Of a stretch of DNA of 64,000 nt, positions 11,400 to 23,225 are shown piece by piece. The notes beneath the pieces were generated by a model. That model did not search any database, was not told the origin of the DNA, and was given only the letters and a program-made list of their open reading frames with translations. Every line of letters begins with the position of its first letter. The first letter of the stretch is position 1. Source of the stretch: Alisma plantago-aquatica (lineage: Eukaryota > Streptophyta > Magnoliopsida > Alismatales > Alismataceae); contig OY856409.1 in the NCBI GenBank assembly GCA_963693085.1, positions 1,534,317,072-1,534,381,071 of the forward strand, in the 5' to 3' direction. A program made the position numbers and the translations under genes.

Positions 11400-13494
11400 A
11401 AATATGTATTCCAATGCTATATTGACTTCATTTAGAAAAGCATCTGACCACTCTTCTAAGAATTTATTTAAGTCCTCATGTGTAAATTGATCAACATTTG
11501 TAATCCAGAGATTTGGTAGGCTAAGTATCGACACAAACATTTACATTTACTTCCCAACTCATCAAATGTGGATTCTAGAATAAAAGATGGCTTGGGCATA
11601 TGAGGACGACTAGTAGAATTTTTACTTTTTAGTTTGCAAACCTATTAATTAAATTACATACTTATATTACACGAGTTCATATATGCAGTCAAATATGAAA
11701 AATATGGTAGAAATAAGGTATACCTTGTCATTGATAACCAAGTGTCTAGGCCAATCCACCATTGCACCCTCAACTTCTTCAACTGTACTATATTTAGGAT
11801 TAGGTATGGGTAGTGATTTGTCCCCCATTCCGTCATACACAAGAGGGATGGACACGTGACAAATGTCATCAGTAATTTGTTGACAATGCAATGTACCACC
11901 AAGGTTGTATACCTTTCCCGCTGCAACAACATTATATTTTGGAACCTCCACTGCAAGTTTACAGTTCATACCAACCTAGAATTGAAATAATATAAGCTAT
12001 ATAAGAAGTGGTAAACCAGATACCTATTACAACTATATATATATCATACTAATAACACAACATATAGAACAAAAACTTACTACAGATTGTTGTGGTGGGT
12101 CATTGGGAGTGCTCCCATGACCTTCTACAACTAGAGCATGGACTTGTACCTCCTCACTTGAGAGACGCACAGTATGAATAGGTTGAGAAGGTTGAGTAGG
12201 CTGAAATGAAGACATTATTTCTTTTACTTTCTGTGCTACTAATGTTTCAACCTCCTCTTGCGTAATACTACTGCACAACCTCTTTTAGATTGCAAAGGGC
12301 CAAAATAAGACTTGAATCCTATGTCAGCTCCTAATCCCCTAACACGGCCAGAATGCTCCTTCGTACCAAGAGCAACTGATAGTTCATCCATGTGGCCATT
12401 TGGGATGAACTTTCCTTCCATTCTTTACTCGTGGAGATTATATCTATTCATAGTTAATAAAAATATTAAATAACAATATCAATTAGATATAAATAAATCT
12501 AAGTTTGTGGGAGTTACCCTTTACTTAGTTGGGATAAACCTACCATCTTTTGTGCCACCTCGTTAGTTGCAGGGTTGACAATTTCACTTGCTCGATTCTT
12601 TCTAGCATCAATCCATGTCAAGTGTCGGGCTGGACGCTCATCTTGAGTTGTACTAGACTCTTCTTTAGAAGAGGATTGCTTCTCTTGTAGTTGGTGGAGG
12701 AAGGTATAACCAACCGGGCCCCAAGCAATAGTCATGCACATTTTTTGCATGTCTTTCCTTTTGGGCCTAGTGAATAGCCTGATCATTTAAAATGAGGTAT
12801 TGCAATTTAGACTTGGCAAACATATATAAAAATATTCACTTCCTTAATTGTATAAATTAAAGATACATACAATACATCACAATCTTTATTACTTGAAACT
12901 CTTCTGATTTCCTAGCTGCAACAAATCTTTCCCACACCTCAGGATCTATAAAAACATATACATCTCTTACTTTCTTCTTTTGTTTAGGATTATCTATAAA
13001 TTCCCTTGTGAGATATGTCTTAAAAGCCCTCCATCGTACAACACAACATTGTAGTACTTTTTTTCTTGTAATCCTTTTCATTTAGATGAAAAACACCCTA
13101 TACATACAAAAGAAGCAATAATGTTGTCTTGAAAAAGAATTAATTCCAAGCAAACCAAATTTGAATTAAGAAACGAAAATCATGTTAAAATAATATCACT
13201 TCCACTCACAGATTTATCTTTCAATAGGAGGTCTTTTAAGGCATTAGAAATATCATACCAATTTTCTATATCTATTGCCACCTTATTGCGTGCGGTCACC
13301 CCTACGTAATGCTTGAGAGAACTAGCATGTTCCCCAACAGGTGCTCCTGTGACATCAAACTAGACTGGCCCTTTCTCCCCTTTGGCCCTGAGCTCCTGCA
13401 GCCTACACATCAGTGTGAGACCTCTACTTTGCTTAGCATCACCACTACCATCCTCATGGTGCTCATGCTCAGAATGTTCATCTTCACTCGCCAT
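11400..13494 (-). pseudogene. CACTA-A second gene: Transposase_24-DUF8039, Ulp1 core missing
   Basis: Starts at ATG 13494 with an acidic N-terminus (MASEDEHSEHEHHEDG) followed by RGLTLMCRLQELRAKGEKGPV and then TAG at 13360-13362, where the family has Gln; the frame continues with FDVTGAPVGEHASSLKHYVG. Later exons: 13081 down to about 12890 (EVWERFVAARKSEEFQ), 12786-12540 (WIDARKNRA, PATNEVAQKM), 12421-12290 (ELSVALGTKEHSGRVRG), 12260-12080 (linker) and 11969-11690 (DUF8039-like: AGKVYNLGGTLHC, VEGAMVDWPRHLV). A tail resembling the end of the Ulp1 proteins (FTHEDLNKFLEEWSDAFL) lies at about 11560-11400, but no HWELL, YYLD or GWACAYY motif occurs between, so the protease core is deleted or was never present. 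Disrupted; the product is unlikely. Confidence 0.7.
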
Positions 13495-13639
13495 TTTAGA
13501 ACATGCAAGTATACATGATAAAAGAAACATAAGTGATAATAAAAGCACATGTGATAAAAGTATACATGATAATACATGATATATGATGTATATTTAAAAG
13601 ATTACGTGTTTGAATGATAATAAAATAAATAATTCAAAC

Positions 13640-16600
13640 AATGCATGCCTCTAGTATTGGTTGAGTTGTTAATCAAGTAAAGTTCCTTTAGCATGGTCTT
13701 GACATTTATAATAATCATCGGTGTTATCTTCAACATTTACACTTGGCAAACCAACTGAGAATGGGCTAGAATCATCATACTTTTCGTAGTATTCTTCTTC
13801 ATTTATAGGATCTACAGTAAACTATCTTTTCAATGAAGAACGATAGACCAATTTTTATTTGTCGGGTCACCAATATAGCATACTTGTTTTGCTTGGTCTG
13901 CCATGATGAATGGCTCATCTTTAAATTCACCAATTTGAAACCCAAGTCATCCACTAATACTCATTTGTTGTTATCAACCCAATTACACCTAAAGATAAGA
14001 ATTCTGAAATTTGTATAGTCCAATTCCCATATGTCCTCAATGATGCTGTAATATGACATCTCAGCTTCGTGTGGTCTTTTATCTTTGGCACTAGCAAAAT
14101 ACAACGAACAAGCTTGAACAGTGACCCCACTATTTCCGACTACACTACTTTCATCTTGACACTTTGTGTAGTATGAAAATATGTTTATGTCATATCCTTC
14201 ATATGACATGACATCCATTTTTGGCTTAAAGGCGAGCCATTTTATGTTCTCAGCAACATTATTCGTTGATTCAGATAGTTGATTAAAGACTTTCTCTTCA
14301 AACCACCTCATAAATGTTCGATTATTCTCTCTTGCAAGCCACATTGAACTGGATCGCGGATGATTTCTCTTGATAAGATCATTGTGTTCTGTGATGTAGC
14401 TACTAACTTCATCGATGTTGTGTAAAATATAAAAATGTGCTTGTTCCCACAACTCACAACTGATTCCTTTCACTCGTCCTCCCAGAGTTCCTTTGCCACA
14501 ATAAGATTCAATGTGATGGGAATTTTTTAGATAGCTAGAAGTTTCATTGTATTTCAAAAAATCATTGCAAAAGTCCCATCACCTCCCTAGCAACATAACC
14601 CTCAATAATACTCCCTTCAGGATGATAACAATTCGGAACATCACCTTTAAAAACACTCATGCAGCGTTCAAATGGATACATCCAGTGTAAGAAAATTGGA
14701 CCCAACATTTTCACCTCCCTTGTAATTTGTACTACAAGATAAAGCATGATATCAAAAAATGAGGGAGGAAAGTACATTTCAAACTGACATATGGTAACAA
14801 TTACATATTTCTGTAATTTATCGAGAGTCTCAAGATGTATCAGTTTGTTGCATATTTCATTGAAGAAGAAATAGAGTCTTGTAATTGCAAACCTTACATG
14901 CTTTGGCAATATAGATCGAATAGCTACAGGTAAAATTTGTTGCATCAAGGTGTGACAATCGTGAGATTTGAGACCTATCAACTTCAGATCCTTCATTGAT
15001 ACCAATTCATGAATATTATAAGAGTATCTTTGAGATTATACAAGCACTCACAGAAAGTCTTTTTCTCCTGCTTTGACAAAGTGTAACAAGATGGTGGTAA
15101 ATATGTGTGGCGACCCCTGATCTCCACTAATAATTCTTTTCTTATACCCATTAATTCTAAATATTTTCTAGTTTTGATGTCGTCTTTAGTGTTTCCCAAT
15201 ATATTCAGTAGTGTACCAATGATGCTATCACAAACATTTTTTTCAACATGCATAACATCAATACAGTGTCTAATTGACAAGAATCTCCAATAAGGAAGAT
15301 CCCAGAATATTGACCTCTTATTGTATAAAAAATTTGTCAAATGTGAGAGTACGACTACTTGAACCCTTTCCAAATTCATTAACAATATCTTTCACCCTGT
15401 CATATACATCATTTCCTAGTATAGGTTTAGGAGCACTTTGTTCCTCAGTTGATCCATTAAAGGTTTTATGTTGCCTTCGATAAGGATGCACCTATGGGAG
15501 AAATCTCTGATGACCAAGATATACAATTTTACCATCATGTTTCAGTCGGATTGAATCAGTATTTTCCTCCCAAATAATACATGCTTTGTATCCTTTTATG
15601 CTATATCCAGAAAAATTTTCATAAGTTGGAAAGTCATTAATTGTGCAAAACAACATAGCATGCAAACTAAAGATCACTTTACATGAAGCATCATATGCCA
15701 TAACACCTTCTTCACATAGTTTCATTAGGTCATCAATTAGAGGTTGAAGGTAAACATCAATATCATTTCTAGGTTGCTTGGGCCCTGATATCAATATTGA
15801 CAACATGGCATACTTATTTTTCATACACAACCAAGGAGGAAGATTTTATATAACAATCATAACAGGCCACATGCTATGTTGGCTGCTTAATGTACCATAG
15901 GTATTTGTTCCATCTGTACAGAGTCCAAGTCTTAAGTTTCTTGGTTCTTTACCAAATTGAGGGTATAATAAATCAATTTTCTTCTATTCTAGTGAATCAG
16001 ATGCAAGTCGTAGGATGCCATCATCATTGGCCTTTAACTCCCCATGCCAAGAAATTTTTTTTGCATCTTTGTACTAGAAAATAAGCGTTGAAATCGTGGT
16101 ATTATTGGTAGATACCACATCACCTTGGCAGGAGAGCCATTTTTAGCCTTAGCTGAATTTGTGGTCTTATACCTTGACGTACCACATTTTGGACAATTTA
16201 TCAAATTACTGTAGTCCTTATGAAATAACACACAATCATTTAGACATGCATGAATCTTCTTAGCCTCCAATCCCATTGGGCACATTATTTTCTTTGCTTG
16301 ATATGTTGAAATTGGAAGCTCGTTGCCTTCAGGAAGAATTTCCTTTAACAAAGACAATAGTGAAGTGAAATTCTTATCGATCCACCGGTTTTGAGCTTTG
16401 CGAGTACATAATTGCATCACAACACCCAACCTCGTGAACTTAGTACAACCCTTATATAACGGTCTTTCAACATAATGGACAATGTTTGCAAATAAAGAAG
16501 GTGGATTAATGATATTGTCCTGACAACTACGTAGCATCTCATCAACCATATCATCCTGAATTGGATCATATTGAATCATTTCATCATTGATATTATCATC

Positions 16601-16882
16601 ATTATCTATATCTTCTATGCCACAACTATTAGTATCGACATTTTCTGATCCATAATTAAATTTCCCTCCATGCCAATACCATTCATTATAACCTTGTATA
16701 ATCCCATTGCATACAACATGATTCTTAATTTTCTCAATAGTATCAACTTTCAAATTGTTACCACAATTTCTACATGGACAATAGAACCTATGTGTATGTA
16801 GTTTCATGTGTTCCTCAGCAAAGCTGATAAATTCATCAAGGCCTTTGGCAAACTCTGGACTGCAATGGTTCTTGATAGACAT
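13640..16882 (-). pseudogene. TNP2-type CACTA transposase, frameshifted
   Basis: Reads from ATG 16882. The N-terminal transposase-associated domain has CPCRNCGNNLKVDTIEKIK and GYNEWYWHGG; then comes the TNP2 (Transposase_21) catalytic region with LLKEILPEGNELP, CPKCGTSRYK, VMWYLPIIPRFQRLF, ISGPKQPRNDIDVYL (about 15800) and HCIDVMHVEKNVCDS (about 15260); then DUF4218-like LVVQITREVKMLGP and DUF4216-like segments near the C-terminus (KPKMDVMSYEGYDINIF, about 14200). Frame changes occur near 16040, 15490 and 14993-15005, and stops are scattered, for example in VI*NLPPW near 15850. TNP2 cuts and joins the element ends in the nucleus. Alignment with the CACTA-3 copy (58833-62075) shows the same length and order, so the lesions here are decay after insertion. 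Confidence 0.85.
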
Positions 16883-17022
16883 CTAACTTCGATCCATTTT
16901 CTAGATCACATTAAAATTAATTATAAAACTGAGCATTTTATATTGATGCTATAAGTTGTAAGCTTTTATTAATAGGAAGTTAATTACTTTTATACTAAAA
17001 TGTACCACCTATCCCATTTTTT

Positions 17023-17232
17023 AATATTTAATCTCACTAGTAACTGTATAATGTATATTTAGTTTTGAAGAAAATTTCAGCAGCATTTCTCCTAAGTTCT
17101 CCAAGTACACCGATGTAAATGGCAAATAACCACTCACATATGTACCCAGAGAACAATTGAGGAAATCCTACTAAAATTTTCTACAAAACTAAACATACAT
17201 TATACAGTTACATCCTAAGTGAGATTAAATAT
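17023..17232. other. Long imperfect hairpin upstream of TNP2 (CACTA-A)
   Basis: Left arm about 17023-17105, right arm about 17140-17232, loop about 40 bases. The arms share CTGTATAATGTAT, TTTAGTTTTG.AGAAAATTT and TTCTC..AGTAC segments. The same hairpin, nearly perfect, lies upstream of TNP2 in CACTA-3 (62187-62379), with similar spacing to the start codon (about 140 and 110 bp). A small second stem TTTACTC-CTAAT-GAGTAAA follows at about 17264-17285, also conserved in CACTA-3. Confidence 0.8.
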
Positions 17233-17459
17233 CCAAAAAAGTCTCAAACCAGGGACTATCCAAAGTTTACTCCTAATGAGTAAATTTTGAATCGGTTTCT
17301 AAGTTAATATATAAATGTATGATTTTCATATTTATATATTCAGTTAAACATCATGTATCGATGATCTCATCTATAAACCCTAAAGTGTCAATATGCAGTA
17401 CACATGTCTAATCTCATATTAATATCTAGAATTTATATAATATAAATGTCCAGTTAAAG

Positions 17460-17990
17460 GCACACATGTCCACTCCCAGTCGACAATTCGTCGACCGAGA
17501 GTCCACCTGCGAGCGGTGTCTAGGTCCACTCTCGATCGACAATCCACCTGGACGTCGCACGCAAGTGGACTCACAGTCCACGAATTATCGACTGATCGTG
17601 GACCTGGACGCTAACTTGGTCGTGGCGGCGGTACCACGGCGAGCATAGATAGACCTATATAAACGGTCTTTTCTTACTGAAAAGTCTTACTTGGAAACAG
17701 AGGCGACATTCGTGGAAGAGGCGGCGACCTTTGTGGAAGTGTGGAAGAGGTGGCGACCTTTGTGGAAGCATGGAAGAGGTGACGACCCGATGCGATGTGG
17801 TGCAGTGCAGCAACAATGTCTCGGCAGTGCGACAATGAGGTCTCGACTGTGCGGAAAAGTGGTCTCGACGGTGCGGCAACGATGTCTTGGTGGTGCGGAA
17901 ACAAGGTCTCGGTAGTAGTGGAGCTTTGGGGGCGTGGGAGAGAGTGAAATAGTAGGTATCGGTAGTGAAAATGAAAGGTTCTAATATATC
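17460..17990 (-). promoter_or_regulatory. GC-rich island upstream of TNP2 (CACTA-A), putative promoter or 5' leader
   Basis: A GC-rich stretch in AT-rich surroundings. It contains repeats of GGTCTCGAC(T/G)GTGCGG-type units (about 17815-17925) and GTGGAAGAGG(C/T)GGCGAC units (about 17712-17780). Open frames on both strands are artefacts of the repeat composition. CACTA-3 has a GC-rich island at the equivalent place (63075-63470). Promoter function is inferred from position only. Confidence 0.45.
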
Positions 17991-18029
17991 CCCCGCGCCC
18001 GACCTGTAGGGTCGTTTAAAATAAAAAAG

Positions 18030-19619
18030 AAACCCAAGAGACAAGCGGTGCCTGTGTCGGGTAAATTAAAAACACCCAAACTCCTACTCGGTCAAGAATT
18101 TCATCAACAGAGGAAAACTTGGTCGAGAAATTTGTCGACTGAGGGGACCTCTAGGATCAGTTAAAAGGAAAAAACCGACCCTAGAGGTGCTTATACATGT
18201 GTGAAGGCAAACTGGATCCAAAATTCAACTTGGTCGACAATTTTTTCGACCAAGGGAACCTCGATCGAGAAATCCGTCGACCGAGGGGACCTCTAGGGTC
18301 AGTTAAAAGGAAAAAACCAACCCTAGAGGTGCTTATACATGCGCGAAGGCAAACTGGATCCAAAATTCAACTCAGTCGACAATTTTGTCGACCGAGGGAC
18401 CTACATGGTCGGGTAAAAGGAAAAAACCAATCCTAGAGGTACTTATACACACACGAAGGAAATCTGGATCTAAAACCCTAAACACCAAACTCAAACTCGG
18501 TCGAGAATTTCGTCGATCGAGAGAGTATCGGTCGAGAATATTGTCTACTGAGGGGACCTCTAGGGTCGGTTAAAAGGAGACCCTAGAGGTGCTTATACAT
18601 ATGTAAAGCAAACTGGATCCAAAATTAAACTTGGTCGACAATTTTTGTCGACCGAGGGACCTACAAGGTCAGTTAAAAGGAAAAAACCGACCTCAGAGGT
18701 ACTTATACATGCACGAAGGAAATCTGGATCCAAAACCCTAAACACCAAACTCAAACTCGGTTGAGAATTTTGTAGATCGAGAGATTCTCGGTCGAGAATT
18801 TGGTCGACTGAGGGGACCTCTAGGGTCGGTTAAAAGGAAAAACCCGACCCTAAAGGTGCTTATACAAGTGTGAAGGGAAACTAGATTCAAAATTCAATTT
18901 GGTCGACAATTTTTTCGACCGAGAGGACTTACATGGTCACTTAAAAGGAAAAAACTGACCCTAGAGGTACTTATACACGCACAAAATTTGGATCCAAAAT
19001 CCTAAGAACCCAAACTCAAACTCAGTCGAGAATTTCATCGACCTAGGTAAAGTCGGTCAAGAAATTCATTGACCGAGATGACCTCTATGGTCGGTTAAAA
19101 GGAAAAAAAACGACCCTATAGATCGAGAAAGTACTCTCAAAGGTCTTGTAAAGTTAGTTTTTTAAGAAAATCGACCCAAGAGGTCTTGAATGGTGCCCAC
19201 ATTTTTTGTGACATATAAGGTCAGTTATTTGGACAAACTGACCCTATAGATCGAGGCACAAAGCCAAAATGAAAAAAAATTTTCCCGCAGGAAACTGTAG
19301 TTGGGATTTCTAATCCCATTGTCTATAAGGTCACTTATTTTAAGAAAAACCGACCCTATAGAGATACACTACAAGGTTGGTTATTTTAAGAAAACTGACC
19401 CAAGTGGTCATAAGTGGTGCCCGCATTTTTTATAGACATATAAGGTTGGTTATTTGGAAAACCGACCCTATAGAGTTACACTACAAGGTCGGTTATTTTA
19501 AGAAAATTGACCCAGTAGGTTTTAAGTGGTGCCCACACTTTTTGTAGACATATAAGGTCGGTTATTTGGAAAAACTGACCCTACAGGTAGCAACGTTATT
19601 GGCCAAAAATTTAGTAGTG
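18030..19619. repeat. CACTA-A 5' subterminal higher-order array and terminus
   Basis: From about 18188 to 19130, monomers of two types alternate. Counting from each (G/A)CTTATACA start, spacings are about 142, 108, 152, 110, 157 and 112 bp, giving about 260-bp higher-order units. Each monomer holds a TCGGTCGA(C/G)AATTT.GTCGACCGAG palindrome and a GGGTCGGTTAAAAGG...CCGACCCTAGAGGT pair. From 19190 to 19619 a different unit repeats (GGTCGGTTATTTGGA...CTGACCCTA with GTGGTGCCC(A/G)CA). The element ends TTTAGTAGTG at 19619. Confidence 0.85.
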
Positions 19620-21150
19620 TTGGTGTCCTCACATGGAAGAGCATGTGTCTACTTATTTGCAACAAACCTTGCCTTTATTGGAATTGATGGTGAGGGCTAT
19701 CAATTTGAATAAAAATAGTAGGAGCGATAATTAATTAAAGCCCTAATTAATTAAAGACACACTAGAAGGTTGTACACTGCAATCTTCTGAATTGATAGTG
19801 AAGGCTATCAATTTGAACAAAAATAGTGGGAGCGAAAATTAACTAAAGCCCTAATTATATCGTAAAACTTTTTCAAATCAATCAAATAAGTCAAAAATGA
19901 GTTTTTGGACTAAATTGCATATATTTCCTTTTTGTACAATAATTGCTAATCAACAATAATCATTTTCATTGTGACAAACTAAATGGGAATCAATTCCATG
20001 ACTAATAAGGATGTTGAGAAGTGTTCTCAATCGAAGAGTGAAAGCTCTAAGTCCTAGAGCTAGATGAACTCGCTCCCACCACACTAAAGGCTGAAAGGGA
20101 TGCTTACTGGAAGCATACCGAGGATGCCATTGATGTGGAGTATTTGATGTTGTATTCTCTGAACTATGAGTTACAGAGACAACAAGAGACATATGATGTC
20201 TCTAAGACACTGTCCTAGTATGTCATGACATAAGGAGATCCAGTTGGTTCTCACACACTCAATGTGATTGGGTATGTGGAAAAACCTGACTAGACAAGGA
20301 TTTCCTCTGAGCCAAGAGTTGGCTACTGGTATGATACTGCAAATGTTGCGAGAATCATATAGTTCATGATGAATTACAACATAAACAACTTTGACAAGTG
20401 TTGACAGAGTTGTTGGATATGTTGAGGATAGTAGAAGCAAAGATGAAGAAAGACAAACCATAATCTATGATGTGATCGATGAAGGGCAAGTCTTAAAGGC
20501 AAAGACAAGGGTAAAGCAAAGAAGAGTTCTATGCTAGCTAGCAATCCAAGCCGTCTTCAATCTCGAAGAAAAGATGAAGAAGTACAAGCCTAAGTCTGTG
20601 ATGTTGATCAGCCGAAAGAAAGGTAGGTCCAAGGGCAAGGGCAAAGCTAACAAGGGTTCCAGTGCTATCCAGCAACCCAAGTCATCTTCAGCCTCAAGGC
20701 ACATGGTAAGGGTAAACAAGGAAGAACAAAAGAAGATGAAAGGAGGGGACTGAGATCTCCACCGTAGGTATCATGAAATAAACACTTCTTTATCTGAGGT
20801 ATATGATACCAAGATGAAGATCTGACATATATGATATGCAAGATCTACAAAGAAGTGATGGCCTTTTTGAAAGGACAAAGAAAGGAGTACTCATCATTGG
20901 AGCAAGTGTTACTTCCATATATAGGAGTACCTTTCGGTTTATTTCATCCTAAAGGGAACGAAATAGAGTTATGAACTGCTATTTCATATTTGCCAATAAA
21001 TAGAAACACTTTATTTTTGCATCTTGTGAGACAAGGATGGTTATTAATAAAGTTGATATTTCAATTTTAAAGATGTGATCTTTGTGGCAATGCCTTGTTT
21101 ATCTTGTGGTACTTGGTATGCATAAGATAAAATACTACCAATAAATCAAG
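19620..21150 (+). mobile_element. Ty1-copia fragment (leader, gag and start of protease region)
   Basis: Closely similar to 36600-37930 of the copia element: both have CACTAGAAGGTT, GCAATCTTCTGAATTGATGG, the gag region, a protease-region remnant and the shared block ending near GCATAAGATAAAAT (21131 and 37937). A part of the leader (GGTGAGGGCTATCAATTTGAA...) is duplicated in tandem at 19680-19830. No LTR is attached at either side. It abuts the right end of CACTA-A, but I see no copia sequence left of 10479, so I cannot show that CACTA-A inserted into it. Confidence 0.78.
19935..20760 (+). pseudogene. Copia gag pseudogene (fragment copy)
   Basis: Homologous to the gag at 36782-37636: readable pieces correspond to DAYWKHTEDAIDVEYL, SHTLNVIGYVE, QELATG and a Lys/Gly-rich tail (GKGKANKGSS). 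It is broken by many frameshifts and lacks the CCHC zinc knuckle. Its value is comparative: at the position where the other gag has TAG (37385-37387) this copy reads AAG-AAA (20446-20451, Lys), so the stop in the other copy is a later mutation. Confidence 0.65.
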
Positions 21151-22740
21151 TAAAAATGTAAAATTTTAACAAAAATGATTTTTGTAATTTATGAATTTTT
21201 TGAACCAACTTTTCAGCTTGTGCGGATGTCATCTTTGCATAAGGGCCCTATTGTCATGATTATATATCAAATACATATAATATTAAATTTAAATAAAAAT
21301 AATATTTTTAGTTTATGATATATTATATACATGATGTATTAAATATCTTCTTTAAAAATTAGATTTTGTATTGTCAAGCCATCATCATCATCTGAAGTAA
21401 GGTAGAAACAATCATTTTTATGCATCAATTGCTTAGAAAAATAATATTAAAGATCTGATTAAAAGAGAAATTGCACAACATAATGAATATAAGATTTCAA
21501 ACTTATACAAAGTATACTAATTGAAAAAAATCATCATTTATTGATACAATTTATTGTCATTATGCTCATTATTTCTCTTGACAAGCATCTGATACTCTCC
21601 CTTCTAACAATAACATATTAGAGAGAAGAATATGATAAATTCACAGGGTCTGACTTTTGTCCTTATAGTTTTAGTTTTGGTCATCGTATTATATTAGTGA
21701 TTGAATGACTCGATAATGTAAACAACAATTGTTATACAAAACAAGATACTAAAGATTTGATTAATTTAGAACATTGTGCATTTGGATGAAAGAATTGTTT
21801 AAATTTATAAAATGAATAGTCCTTGAACAAAAAACTTTCATCCCACATGTACACAATATGTTTATATAATGTGGTATCAATACTATGTGTTGATTTACTT
21901 AAGCCATCCATATATTCTCCTACATTTACACAATATTTAGTCCTTGAACAAAAAACTTCCATCCTACATTTACACAATATGTTTATAAACGTGATACACA
22001 TTTCAATGTTTTTATTTAATATATAACATAATGATAGCAGTGTTTTTATTCAAAGTGTCACAACGTTGTATTATGATTACGAGTACAATTTATTAAAATG
22101 GATAGCTTCTTTACTTTATTCACTTGCTTATGCAATATGTTTACACTACTAAATAAAAGCCAAACATGTTTCCGATCACACACTCTCTGCTTCGTACATG
22201 GCATCATAGATTGTTCTTTTTGACTAACATAAATTTGTTTATATATGGAATCATGTAACGCATACTTCATGTAACAATATGGGACATATTAGATGCTCAA
22301 TCTTTCGAATCCCCATCTTACGTAGGTGGCAGCTTCCGAGTTTCGTGCTTCCTCCACTTCTTTAGGTATGATTAGATGCATGTTATATTGAAAAGAGCAT
22401 GTGTGGAGATTTACCTAATTTTGTCTTTTATTTTATATTTTTACATATTAATCGTGTTATTAATCCTAGTACCCTATTTAGGCGGTAATGTAATGGATGG
22501 ATTTATTCCTAATACATCGAGTTTGACGTGAATCAGTATTTTTGACGAGATTGTGTAGTGTGGCTCCTTTGTTATTGGTGGAAAGTAGACATTAATTTTG
22601 TGGGTGCCGGCAACATTCTTTTAAAAAAGGATTATCATGACATTTTGTGAGGAACAATGACAAAAAAATAACAACTTGGAAATCAATCCACGGAACTTTT
22701 TTTCATATCCTTTTCATCTCTCATTTCTGCAGTCTCTGCG
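21151..22740. other. AT-rich unassigned DNA
   Basis: No domain, terminal repeat or RNA gene recognised apart from the direct repeat at 21818-22010. Open frames are short and of random composition. Confidence 0.5.
21818..22010. repeat. Direct repeat with 121-bp period
   Basis: AGTCCTTGAACAAAAAACTT followed by C.ATCC.ACAT.TACACAATATG occurs at 21818 and again at 21939. The second copy is partial. Confidence 0.8.
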
Positions 22741-22742
22741 AA

Positions 22743-23042
22743 GAGGATTATATACAAAATCTCATGGAGGGAAGTCTATTGTATACTAGCTTAAGTCTAG
22801 CCAAGGTCACGTTTAAATCTTTACACTTTCCCAATTGGCTTAGACCATCCCAACAAAGAGGAGTATATGTAAAATCTCATGGATGGAAGGCTATTTTATA
22901 TATAGTATAAAAAACCGTGCGTGTCGTTTCCATTTTAGGCTTGTAGCTACGCCACTGGCTTAAGTCTAGCCAATTTATGCATATGGATCTTTACACTTTT
23001 CGTAATGGCTAGACCTTCCCAACAATTTTAGTATAGTTATAG
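22743..23042. repeat. Threefold repeat of about 115 bp
   Basis: The module ATATACAAAATCTCATGG - GCTTAAGTCTAGCCAA - ATCTTTACACTTTCCCAA - CCCAACAA is found at about 22749-22855, in part at 22858-22910 and again at 22959-23032. An AT-rich spacer separates the copies. No coding capacity. Confidence 0.7.
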
Positions 23043-23225
23043 TCCTTGTACACTTTTTGCTCTCTCGAATAAATTATTGTCAGTACATTGGAAACCAACC
23101 AATTGTTCCCCAACAAACTACCTCAAAATGAAACAAAGAATATGTGTCACGATAGAATAGAATTATCTATATTTTGCATATATATATACTTGGTGGCTTT
23201 TCATGAATGGGCGGTAATAGTTGAA

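Larger units (their letters stand above)
10479..19619 (-). mobile_element. CACTA-A: complete but decayed CACTA transposon, second family
   Basis: The left end begins at 10479 with TACTAGTATAGG (first C changed to T) and the right end finishes at 19619 with TAGTAGTG. The two termini align as GGTCTGTAGCGTC versus GGCCAATAACGTT after the CACTA box, a degraded inverted repeat. Flanking triplets TTA and TTG could be a 3-bp target duplication with one change. Gene order on the minus strand is 5' terminus, subterminal array, GC-rich island, hairpin, TNP2, Transposase_24/DUF8039 gene, 3' subterminal array. The subterminal motifs (GGTCGGTT and TCGGTCGA...TCGACCGA) differ from the other three copies, so this is a separate family. 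Length is about 9.1 kb. Confidence 0.8.

Noticed and set aside
17655..18044. Minus-strand open frame of about 130 codons, Ser/His/Arg-rich
   Set aside because: Low-complexity product of the GC-rich repeats upstream of TNP2; overlapping frames on both strands are equally open.
18030..19130. CRISPR-like regular repeats
   Set aside because: Plant transposon context, spacers are themselves repetitive, and the motifs match the other end of CACTA-A.
10479..21150. CACTA-A inserted into the copia fragment
   Set aside because: Copia sequence is found only on the right side (19620 onward); nothing homologous lies left of 10479.
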